Shown: positions 5,945-11,786 of the stretch, in pieces | Layout: each line of letters starts with the position of its first letter | How positions within the stretch are numbered: position 1 is the stretch's first letter | NCBI GenBank assembly: GCA_031257655.1 | Contig: JAIROF010000080.1 | Span: 1 to 11,786 of the forward strand | Source of the DNA: Prevotellaceae bacterium | GTDB lineage: Bacteria; Bacteroidota; Bacteroidia; Bacteroidales; UBA932 | Direction: 5' to 3' | DNA length: 11,786 nt | Notes under the pieces: generated by a model | Seen by the model: only the letters and a program-made list of their open reading frames with translations | Database searches by the model: none | Told to the model about the DNA's origin: nothing | Program-made: the position numbers and the translations under genes

Positions 5945-5952
5945 TATCTTTG
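5945..5952 (+). promoter_or_regulatory. metG promoter -7 box
   Basis: TATCTTTG exactly matches the Bacteroidetes TAnnTTTG box and is followed by GC, as often seen. A T-rich stretch at 5919-5922 is the only candidate -33 element and is weak. Transcription would start near 5959, giving a leader of about 70 bases before metG ATG 6028. Confidence 0.6.
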
Positions 5953-6027
5953 CACGCTCAACCCGCGCTGCTCTCTTGCATTCGAGCAAGCGGTACAATG
6001 TTCAAACCCACTAATTTTACAGCATAA

Positions 6028-8073
6028 ATGAAATCAACACCCAAGCGCTACCTCGTCACCTCTGCCCTACCCTACGCCAACGGCCCCGTGCACATCGGGC
6101 ACCTTGCCGGCGTTTACATACCTGCCGATATTTACTGCCGCTACCTTCGCCTTCGCGGACGTGAGGTGGCGTTTATAGGCGGCTCCGACGAGCACGGCGT
6201 TCCCATCACCATTAAGGCGCGGCAGCAGGGCTGCACGCCGCAGCAGGTGGTGGACAGGTATCATGAGATGATAAAGCAATCGTTTGCCGATTTTGGCATT
6301 TCGTTCGACGTTTACTCGCGCACATCGTCGCAAATTCACCACAAAACCGCGTCGGATTTTTTCCGAAAGCTGTATGAAGAGGGGCAGTTTGTCGAAAAAA
6401 CGAGCGACCAGTACTACGACGAGGAGGCCGGACAGTTCCTTGCCGACCGGTACATTGTGGGCGGGTGCCCCCACTGCGGCAACGAAAAGGCCTACGGCGA
6501 CCAGTGCGAAAAATGCGGCAGCACGCTCAGCCCTACGGAGCTGGTCAACCCGCACTCGGCCATCAGCGGCAGCAAGCCCGTGATGCGCCAAACGTCGCAC
6601 TGGTACCTCCCGCTCGACCGGTACGAGGCGTGGCTCAAGCAGTGGATTCTGGAGGAGCACAAGGAGTGGAAGCCCAACGTGTACGGGCAGTGCAAATCGT
6701 GGTTAGACAACGGGCTACAGCCCCGCGCCGTGAGCCGCGACCTCGACTGGGGCGTGCAGGTGCCCGTGGAGGGCGCCCAGGGAAAGGTGCTCTACGTGTG
6801 GTTCGACGCCCCCATCGGGTACATATCAAACACCATTGAGCTGCTGCCCGACAAGTGGGAAACGTATTGGAAAAGCGAAGATTCAAAGCTGGTGCACTTC
6901 ATCGGCAAGGACAACATCGTCTTTCACTGCATCATTTTTCCGTGCATGCTGAAGGCGCACGGCGATTTTGTGCTGCCCGACAACGTCCCCGCCAACGAAT
7001 TTCTCAACCTCGAAAACGACAAAATCTCCACCACGCGCGGCTGGGCGGTTTGGCTGCACGAATACCTCGAGGAGTTTCCCGGCAAGCAGGACGTGCTGCG
7101 CTACGTGCTCTGCGCCAACGCGCCGGAAACAAAGGACAACAACTTTACGTGGCGCGACTTTCAGGACAGAAACAACAGCGAGCTCGTGGCCATATTCGGC
7201 AACTTTGTGAACCGCGCCATGGTGCTCACGCAAAAATATTTCGACGGCAAGGTGCCGCCATCCGGTACGCTCACGGACGTTGACAAGGCCGCGCTCGCCG
7301 ACCTGCGGGCGGTGAAAACGGCGGTGGAGGACAACCTCGAAAGCTTTCGCTTTCGGGAAGCGCTGCGCGAAGCCATGAACCTCGCGCGGACAGGCAACAA
7401 GTACCTCGCCGATACGGAGCCCTGGAAGGTAATAAAATCGTACGAAGAGCGCGTAAAAACCATCCTGAACGTTGCGCTCCAGCTATCGGCAAGCCTTGCC
7501 ATTGTGATGGAGCCCTTCATGCCGTTCACCTCCCAGAAGCTGCGCAGCCTCCTGAACGCCGACAGCGCAACGCTGCGCTGGGACGCGCTGGGCAGCGAGG
7601 CGCTCCTGCCCGCAGGCCACCGGCTCGGCGAGCCGGCCCTCCTGTTCGACAAGGTAGAGGACAGCGCCATTGAAGCCCAGCTGCAAAAGCTGGAGGAGAT
7701 GAAGCGGAAAAGCGACGCGCAAGCCTACCACGCCGAGCCGCAAAAAGCGCTGTGCTCGCTGGACGATTTCCAAAAAATGGACGTCCGCATCGTGAAAATT
7801 CTGGAGGCCGAGCGGGTACCCAAAAGCAAAAAGCTCATCAAAATGCTGGTCGATACCGGCATCGACCAGCGGACGGTGCTGAGCGGCGTGGCCGAGCACT
7901 TCGACCCGCAGGCGCTGAGGGGCAAGCAGGTTGCCATGCTCATAAACCTTGCGCCGCGCTCCATCATGGGCGCCGAATCGCAGGGAATGATCCTCTACGC
8001 CGAAGACTTCGACGGAACGCTGCGGCTGGTACAGCCGGCAACCGAGGTGAAAAACGGCGTTAAGGTGTCGTAG
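6028..8073 (+). CDS. metG: Methionyl-tRNA synthetase with C-terminal tRNA-binding domain
   Basis: This cytosolic class I synthetase (681 aa) attaches methionine to tRNA-Met using ATP, supplying both initiation and elongation. The Rossmann catalytic core carries PYANGPVHIGH (15-25, the HIGH motif) and KISTT (332-336, in place of KMSKS), the usual variant in Bacteroidetes. Four cysteines in two CxxC knuckles (Cys147, 150, 160, 163) mark the zinc-binding connective domain. GSDEHGVP (52-59) and YVWFDAPIGY line the methionine and adenylate pocket. An anticodon-binding helical bundle follows (about 390-550). An OB-fold tRNA-binding domain like Trbp111/EMAPII fills about 577-681 (DVRIVKILEAERVPKSKKL), which in relatives drives dimerisation. 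Length is normal and all signatures are intact. Its GC content is clearly higher than that of the accessory genes to the left. A promoter box lies at 5945 and a palindromic element follows the stop by 27 bases. Confidence 0.98.
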   Translation: MKSTPKRYLVTSALPYANGPVHIGHLAGVYIPADIYCRYLRLRGREVAFIGGSDEHGVPITIKARQQGCTPQQVVDRYHEMIKQSFADFGISFDVYSRTSSQIHHKTASDFFRKLYEEGQFVEKTSDQYYDEEAGQFLADRYIVGGCPHCGNEKAYGDQCEKCGSTLSPTELVNPHSAISGSKPVMRQTSHWYLPLDRYEAWLKQWILEEHKEWKPNVYGQCKSWLDNGLQPRAVSRDLDWGVQVPVEGAQGKVLYVWFDAPIGYISNTIELLPDKWETYWKSEDSKLVHFIGKDNIVFHCIIFPCMLKAHGDFVLPDNVPANEFLNLENDKISTTRGWAVWLHEYLEEFPGKQDVLRYVLCANAPETKDNNFTWRDFQDRNNSELVAIFGNFVNRAMVLTQKYFDGKVPPSGTLTDVDKAALADLRAVKTAVEDNLESFRFREALREAMNLARTGNKYLADTEPWKVIKSYEERVKTILNVALQLSASLAIVMEPFMPFTSQKLRSLLNADSATLRWDALGSEALLPAGHRLGEPALLFDKVEDSAIEAQLQKLEEMKRKSDAQAYHAEPQKALCSLDDFQKMDVRIVKILEAERVPKSKKLIKMLVDTGIDQRTVLSGVAEHFDPQALRGKQVAMLINLAPRSIMGAESQGMILYAEDFDGTLRLVQPATEVKNGVKVS

Positions 8074-8100
8074 CGCGCTACGCCATAGCTGCCGATGAAT

Positions 8101-8163
8101 ACCCCAAAAAGCAGCAGGCCTTTGCCTCAGCGGCAAGCTTTGATTTTTGGGTTTGTAGCGGTT
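8101..8163 (+). repeat. Palindromic element, shorter diverged copy 2, possible metG terminator
   Basis: ACCCCAAAAAGC (8101-8112) faces GCTTTGATTTTTGGGT (8137-8152) as an inverted repeat, with TTGCC/GGCAA pairing inside. From about 8121 to 8160 it aligns with the reverse complement of the element at 1353-1474, with about six mismatches in 40 positions (shared blocks TTTGCCT, GCAAGC, TTGATTTT, GGGTTT). Compared with copy 1 it lacks the inner loop region, roughly 45 bases. It starts 27 bases after the metG stop and has the same orientation relative to transcription as copy 1 has to the toxin frame, so it may serve as metG's terminator or 3' stabiliser. Confidence 0.65.
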
Positions 8164-8229
8164 CTCTACAGCAACTTACGAAAAAATCTTGCCTGTCCGC
8201 TGCAAAAAAACTTTTTTCACCTCGCCCGC

Positions 8230-8259
8230 TTGAATATTTGAGATTTTTGCGTACTTTTG
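8230..8259 (+). promoter_or_regulatory. Predicted promoter of the efflux operon region
   Basis: TTG (8230-8232) is separated by 19 bases from TACTTTTG (8252-8259), an exact Bacteroidetes promoter arrangement, followed by the common GCGCC. Transcription would start near 8266. The first ATG downstream (8281) opens a 29-codon ORF; the first clear gene is the TolC-like gene at 8483. I see no better promoter between 8260 and 8483, so this probably drives the operon with a leader of about 215 bases. Confidence 0.6.
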
Positions 8260-8280
8260 CGCCCGAAAATTATACCTCGA

Positions 8281-8370
8281 ATGGCAACAGCAAGCTACAG
8301 CAAGCTTTCGCTTTCTTCGCCCACAATATTCATTTGGGGCGATGTGCACCCTTTCGCACCAAGAATTTGA
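8281..8370 (+). CDS. 29-aa ORF in the efflux operon leader (possible leader peptide)
   Basis: ATG 8281, about 15 bases after the predicted transcription start, opens a frame encoding MATASYSKLSLSS, ending GDVHPFAPRI before TGA at 8368-8370. It resembles no family I know. The position, first on the transcript and 112 bases ahead of the TolC-like gene, suits a regulatory leader peptide or the stub of a decayed gene. No attenuator hairpin is obvious after it. The spacer to 8483 has a T9 run at 8449-8457 and a repeated CTTAGCA (8442-8448 and 8458-8464). Confidence 0.3.
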   Translation: MATASYSKLSLSSPTIFIWGDVHPFAPRI

Positions 8371-8482
8371 TACTCCCTCTTGGCAATACCGCCATTAACG
8401 TAGGGGCATAGCTTTCCGCCCTTACCTCAACCATTTTTCTTCTTAGCATTTTTTTTTCTTAGCAACCAAAGCTATCATTTAT

Positions 8483-9859
8483 ATGGGTAAATTATGTTTT
8501 CTCATGGCGTCGTTTGCGATGCTGCGGATATCGAGCGCGCATGCACAGACGGAATTGAACATCGGCGAAAGCCACAGCCGCATGCTTTCCATAGCGGAAA
8601 TGTTTCGGCTGGCTGACGAAAACAACTGGAGCCTTCGGGCGGCTTCTACCGCTGCCGAAGCAGCAAAGGAGCGCGTAAAGACGGCCAAAAACGCCCGCCT
8701 GCCGTCTGTTGACGCCGCATTGTCGCTGAGCTACAACGGCAACGGCACCATTACAGACCGGGATTTTTCGCATTCGCTTGCTGCGCCGATTCCGCATTTC
8801 GGCAACAACTTTTCGGTCGAAGTGTCGCAGGTAGTTTTTGCGGGCGGGGCAATCCGCAACGGCGTGAAAATTGCCGAGCTGCAACAGCAAATGGCCGCAC
8901 TGAACGCCGAACAGAAGCGGCAGGAAGTCCGCTTTTTAATTGCAGAGCGCTACTTGGCGCTGTGCAAGTCGAAAAATCAGCTGCAGGTGTTTAAAAGTAG
9001 CATCGCGCAAACGCAACAGGTTTTGGAAAATATGCGCGCGCGGGCCAACGAGGGCGCAGCGCTGCAAAACGACATTACGCGCTACGAATTGCAGCTGCAA
9101 AGCCTGAGCTACGCCAAAATTCAGCTGCAAAATTCCACCTCGCTGCTGAATAATCAGCTTACAACGGCGGCAGGGTTACCTTCGTCGGCTATCATTTTGC
9201 CCGACACAGCGGCATGGGCAACCTTTGCGGTCGCCCCTGCTCAATACGGGGGAGAGGAAAGGGAAAGGGAAAGGGCATGGGCATGGGCAAGGGCAAGGGC
9301 AAGCCCCGCCTCTACGGCATTGGCGGTACAAATGGCGGAAAAATCCGAAAAAATGGCCAGCCACTCCGAAAAAATATCCCGCGCGGAGCGGTTGCCGCAA
9401 GTTGCCCTGTTTGCCGGCGATTATCTTAACAGCCCCGTGACGATTGAAATTCCCGCGCTCAACAAAAATTTCAGCTACTGGGCTGCTGGCGTTGGAGTTA
9501 AATATAATTTCGGCAAGCTGTACAAGTCCGCCTCCAAAATCCGCGCCAACCAGCTGGCTGTAAGGCAGGCGAATGAAGAAAAAGCGGCCATCGAAGAGCA
9601 GATTTCGCTTGCGCTGGCCGAAGCGCTTGTGCACTACAACGAAGCGTTTGTATTGCTCGAAACAAGAGAAAAGAGCGTGGAGCTTGCAACGCAAAACTAC
9701 AATGTCATTTCCCGACGTTACGACAACGACCTGGCATTGATTACCGACTTGCTTGACGCCGCTTCGCAAAAACTTGACGCGGAACTGCAGGCGATTAACG
9801 CAAGAATCAATATCGTTTACATTTATTATAAAATCAAATACATTTCAGGAAGATTATGA
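8483..9859 (+). CDS. TolC-like outer membrane efflux protein
   Basis: This is the outer membrane channel of a tripartite exporter (458 aa). Residues 1-22 form a signal peptide with a likely cut after AHA. The typical TolC duplication is present. Repeat 1 (about 36-240) has a long helix rich in Ala and Glu, then LPSVDAALSLSYNG and the strand FSVEVSQVVFAGG. Repeat 2 (about 278-458) has LPQVALFAGDY, YWAAGVGVKYNF and a long C-terminal coiled coil ending near the stop. Between them, residues 258-274 read as alternating Glu-Arg, Ala-Trp and Ala-Arg, encoded by hexanucleotide repeats; this is not normal for the family. The frame stays intact because six is a multiple of three. The TGA stop overlaps the next start codon by four bases (ATGA), implying translational coupling with the adaptor. 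No Shine-Dalgarno is seen. Confidence 0.92.
   Translation: MGKLCFLMASFAMLRISSAHAQTELNIGESHSRMLSIAEMFRLADENNWSLRAASTAAEAAKERVKTAKNARLPSVDAALSLSYNGNGTITDRDFSHSLAAPIPHFGNNFSVEVSQVVFAGGAIRNGVKIAELQQQMAALNAEQKRQEVRFLIAERYLALCKSKNQLQVFKSSIAQTQQVLENMRARANEGAALQNDITRYELQLQSLSYAKIQLQNSTSLLNNQLTTAAGLPSSAIILPDTAAWATFAVAPAQYGGEERERERAWAWARARASPASTALAVQMAEKSEKMASHSEKISRAERLPQVALFAGDYLNSPVTIEIPALNKNFSYWAAGVGVKYNFGKLYKSASKIRANQLAVRQANEEKAAIEEQISLALAEALVHYNEAFVLLETREKSVELATQNYNVISRRYDNDLALITDLLDAASQKLDAELQAINARINIVYIYYKIKYISGRL
9256..9303 (+). repeat. In-frame hexanucleotide repeat tract inside the TolC-like gene
   Basis: Eight consecutive hexamers read (GGAAAG)3, (GGCATG)2, (GGCAAG)3. They encode dipeptides Glu-Arg, Ala-Trp and Ala-Arg at about residues 259-274. 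The strict six-base period with stepwise one-base changes points to slippage expansion rather than selected protein sequence. Whole-unit gains or losses keep the frame, so length could vary without killing the gene. Confidence 0.9.
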
Positions 9860-10881
9860 ATAAGAAACAGAAAAAAGTTGTAGCCAATGTAATTATCATT
9901 GCGCTTATTTTATGCGGGTTGGCATGGATTGCCTCGCTTTTTATCCACATTGGCGGCGAATACACCAACAACGCGCAGGTAGAGCAAAACATTGTGACGG
10001 TCGGCAGTCGCGTTCAAGGTTTTATCAAAGAAGTGCGCTTTGACGAATTTCAATTTGTCCGCAAAGGCGATACGCTTGTTGTGATTGAAGACAGCGAGTT
10101 TCGCTTGCGTCTGGCGCAGGCAAGAGCCGGTTATCAGAACGCTTTGGCGGGAAAATCGGCGATGGGAACATCCATTTCCACCACGGCGAACAACCTTGCC
10201 GTCAGCGATGCAGGCATCGAGGAGGTAAACGTGTTGCTCGCCAATGCCGAAGCCGATTACAACCGCTATAAAAAACTGCTGGCAAACAATGCCGCTACCC
10301 GTCGGCAGTTCGACGACGTGCGAACGCAATACGAATCGCTTCGCGCAAAACTCGAAACGATGCAGCGGCAAAAACAATCTACCCGCCTCGCAAAAGACGA
10401 GCAAACACAACGCCTTGCGCAGAACGACGCCGCGATTGAAGTGTGCCGCGCGGCCTTGAATCTGGCTGCATTGAATTTGTCGTACACCATTATTCTTGCA
10501 CCCTGCGACGGCTACACTTCGCGTAAAACCGTTCAGAACGGCGAACTTGTATCGGTGGGGCAACCGCTGCTCTCGGTGGTGGACAGCCGTGAAAAATGGG
10601 CGCTTGCCAATTATCGCGAAACGCAGATGAAGCATATCCGCATGGGCAGCGTTGCCGAAATCACCGTTGACGCTTTTCCCGGCGCTCGCTTCGAGGGCAT
10701 AGTAGTTGCCATTTCCAGCGCTACCGGCGCGAAATATTCGACTCATTCGCACGACAACGCCGTTGGTAATTTCGTAAAAACGGAACAGCGTATCCCTGTG
10801 AAAATCGCTTTTACCGGAAACAGCGAGATTTTGTCGCAATTAGCGGCGGGAATGAACGTAGAATGTAAGATAAAATACTGA
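9856..10881 (+). CDS. HlyD/EmrA-type membrane fusion (adaptor) protein
   Basis: The 341-residue protein is the periplasmic adaptor linking the inner membrane permease to the TolC-like channel. A short basic N-terminus and one membrane anchor (about 9-31, VIIIALILCGLAWIASLFI) are followed by EYTNNAQVEQ (35-44), the EmrA-type entry motif. The first lipoyl half (44-80: VGSRVQGFIKEVRFDEF then VRKGDTLVVIED) precedes a long coiled-coil hairpin (about 80-208). The second lipoyl half is at 209-245 (APCDGYTSRKTVQNGELVSVG), and a beta-barrel part with MNVECKI ends the protein. Length is slightly below that of Escherichia coli EmrA. The start overlaps the TolC-like stop by four bases and the permease starts three bases after its stop. 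The cargo cannot be told from the sequence. Confidence 0.94.
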   Translation: MNKKQKKVVANVIIIALILCGLAWIASLFIHIGGEYTNNAQVEQNIVTVGSRVQGFIKEVRFDEFQFVRKGDTLVVIEDSEFRLRLAQARAGYQNALAGKSAMGTSISTTANNLAVSDAGIEEVNVLLANAEADYNRYKKLLANNAATRRQFDDVRTQYESLRAKLETMQRQKQSTRLAKDEQTQRLAQNDAAIEVCRAALNLAALNLSYTIILAPCDGYTSRKTVQNGELVSVGQPLLSVVDSREKWALANYRETQMKHIRMGSVAEITVDAFPGARFEGIVVAISSATGAKYSTHSHDNAVGNFVKTEQRIPVKIAFTGNSEILSQLAAGMNVECKIKY

Positions 10882-10884
10882 TTT

Positions 10885-11786
10885 ATGGCTTACGAACACG
10901 ACACGCCTTTTCGCTTTATGTCCTTCCGCGACTTTGTACCCGAGCCGTTACGCTTTTGGATTTACATGCTGTTTTTGCTCTGTTTCCAGTTTTCCAACGG
11001 GATGTATTTTTGTGCAATGAGCCAGATTGGCGGCGATTTGTCGCTTACGCCCGACGATGTGAAAATGCTCATCAATGCGGGTTTTGTCGGAATGACCCTG
11101 TATTTTCCCGTTGCCTTCCGGCTGAAATTTCGTTTTACAAGCCGCACAAGTTTGCTGATTGCCGCTTCGGTATTGACGGCCATAAACCTGGCGACGCCGC
11201 ACATTCGCTCGCTGCCTTTGCTGACGCCGCTCTGTTTTGCGGCGGGATTTTTCCGGCTGTACGGCACATTTGAGTGTTTCTCTTCGCTGTTGCCCAAAAT
11301 TGCCCCCACGCACAATTACGCCCTTTTTCTTTCGTTCGTGTTCTTTACGGTACTCGGTTTTGTCCGTGTTTTCGACATTGCAGGCGCATATATCATTTAT
11401 CATTACAATTGGCATCACATATATTACTCAACTGCCGGATTGTTGCTTGTGGTGATTTTGGGAGCGTTTGCGGCAATGCGTCCTTTTCGTCCGATGCCGG
11501 AAATGCCGCTCTACGGCATTGACTGGCTGGGTATGGCGCTGTGGAGTATTTTTCTTTTTTCGGCAATTTTCGTAGCGCAGTACGGCGAAGAAATGGACTG
11601 GTTTCATTCGCCTTACATTCGCGCGGCAGCGGGAATTTCCTGTTTGGCGCTGGCTGCAAATCTGTTCAGGATGCGACGTATTCGCCACCCGTTTCTTGAG
11701 CCTGCCGCCTTCAAAACGCGCAATCTGCCGAATTTGCTGGTATTATTCGTGTGTCTGGATATACTTCTATCCACGCAACAGGTTTT
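10885..11786 (+). CDS. MFS drug transporter, EmrB/DHA2-like (partial, runs off the window)
   Basis: ATG 10885, three bases after the adaptor stop, opens a frame that stays open to the window end (300 complete codons). It begins MAYEHDTPFRFMSFRDFVPE. A first membrane segment spans about 24-44 and several others follow (about 63-80, 88-104, 110-127, 144-170, 181-197, 212-231, 246-262, with another beginning near 281). Family-like points include IGGDL after TM1, the WHHIYYSTAGLLLV stretch (176-189), which corresponds to the W-R-W-I-F-Y-type signature of DHA2 permeases, GIDWLGMALW (211-220), and HPFLEPAAFKTRNL (268-281). It should be the proton-driven inner membrane pump that hands substrate to the adaptor and channel encoded just upstream. 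The 3' end is missing; relatives have about 14 membrane segments. Confidence 0.88.
   Translation, partial: MAYEHDTPFRFMSFRDFVPEPLRFWIYMLFLLCFQFSNGMYFCAMSQIGGDLSLTPDDVKMLINAGFVGMTLYFPVAFRLKFRFTSRTSLLIAASVLTAINLATPHIRSLPLLTPLCFAAGFFRLYGTFECFSSLLPKIAPTHNYALFLSFVFFTVLGFVRVFDIAGAYIIYHYNWHHIYYSTAGLLLVVILGAFAAMRPFRPMPEMPLYGIDWLGMALWSIFLFSAIFVAQYGEEMDWFHSPYIRAAAGISCLALAANLFRMRRIRHPFLEPAAFKTRNLPNLLVLFVCLDILLSTQQV

Larger units (their letters stand above)
5373..6027. other. Long AT-rich intergenic region upstream of metG
   Basis: This 655-base gap separates two divergently oriented genes, so it should hold both their promoters. I see a palindrome (5546-5566), a doubtful 39-codon ORF (5590-5709), a GC-rich stem-loop (5659-5691), a 14-bp duplication (5775-5802), heptamer repeats (5845-5900) and the metG promoter (5945-5952). 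No RNA gene or recognisable gene remnant is evident. The base composition is far more AT-rich than metG. Confidence 0.6.

Noticed and set aside
7021..7035. KISTT in place of KMSKS in methionyl-tRNA synthetase as an unusual active site.
   Set aside because: This variant is usual for the Bacteroidetes form of the enzyme; everything else in the gene is standard.
7483..8136. Long minus-strand frames opposite metG and the efflux genes.
   Set aside because: GC-rich coding DNA on the other strand produces them; the translations are low in domain-like content and the plus-strand genes are certain.

Overview
The window looks like chromosomal DNA of a Bacteroidetes (probably Bacteroidales-like) bacterium. 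Gene starts lack clear Shine-Dalgarno sequences. Four upstream regions carry the Bacteroidetes -7 box TAnnTTTG, three of them with a TTG 19-20 bases upstream. The methionyl-tRNA synthetase has the ~680-residue form with a KISTT signature and a fused C-terminal tRNA-binding domain. Genus or species cannot be named from this sequence alone.

Layout. 1-234: tail of an unknown upstream region, ending in a strong plus-strand intrinsic terminator. 235-1318 (minus): an ADP-ribosylglycohydrolase gene whose 3' end overlaps a small unknown acidic, aromatic-rich protein by 14 bases. 1353-1474: a long imperfect palindromic element. 1485-1817 (minus): a RelE/HigB-type toxin gene broken by one in-frame TAG, with no antitoxin beside it. 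1954-3291 (minus): a solitary AAA ATPase/DUF4143 protein with PD-(D/E)xK-like residues. 3367-4299: 28 tandem copies of a 33-bp unit plus a partial one, directly abutting the ATPase promoter. 4419-5372 (minus): an S66 LD-carboxypeptidase. 5373-6027: a long AT-rich intergenic region with palindromes, short tandem repeats, a doubtful 39-codon ORF and the metG promoter. 6028-8073 (plus): metG. 8074-8482: a second, shorter copy of the palindromic element, a well-formed promoter and a 29-codon ORF. 8483 to the right edge (plus): a three-gene efflux operon (TolC-like outer membrane factor, EmrA/HlyD-like adaptor, EmrB-like MFS permease cut by the window edge).

How the parts work together. The right third encodes a complete-looking tripartite multidrug or toxic-compound exporter: proton-driven inner membrane permease, periplasmic adaptor and outer membrane channel. 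The genes are tightly spaced (4-base overlap, then 3-base gap). metG and the LD-carboxypeptidase are housekeeping genes for translation and peptidoglycan recycling. The left half is accessory in character: a decayed toxin, an ATPase of a family often found in variable regions, an ADP-ribose-removing enzyme with an unknown partner, and expanded repeats.

Most unusual signals: (1) the 33-bp array, open in several frames yet apparently non-coding, whose first unit supplies the -33 box of the ATPase promoter; (2) two diverged copies of a palindromic element placed just after genes in the same orientation relative to transcription; (3) the amber-broken orphan toxin; (4) an in-frame hexanucleotide repeat inside the TolC-like gene. 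I did not find convincing evidence of a wholly new multi-gene system.
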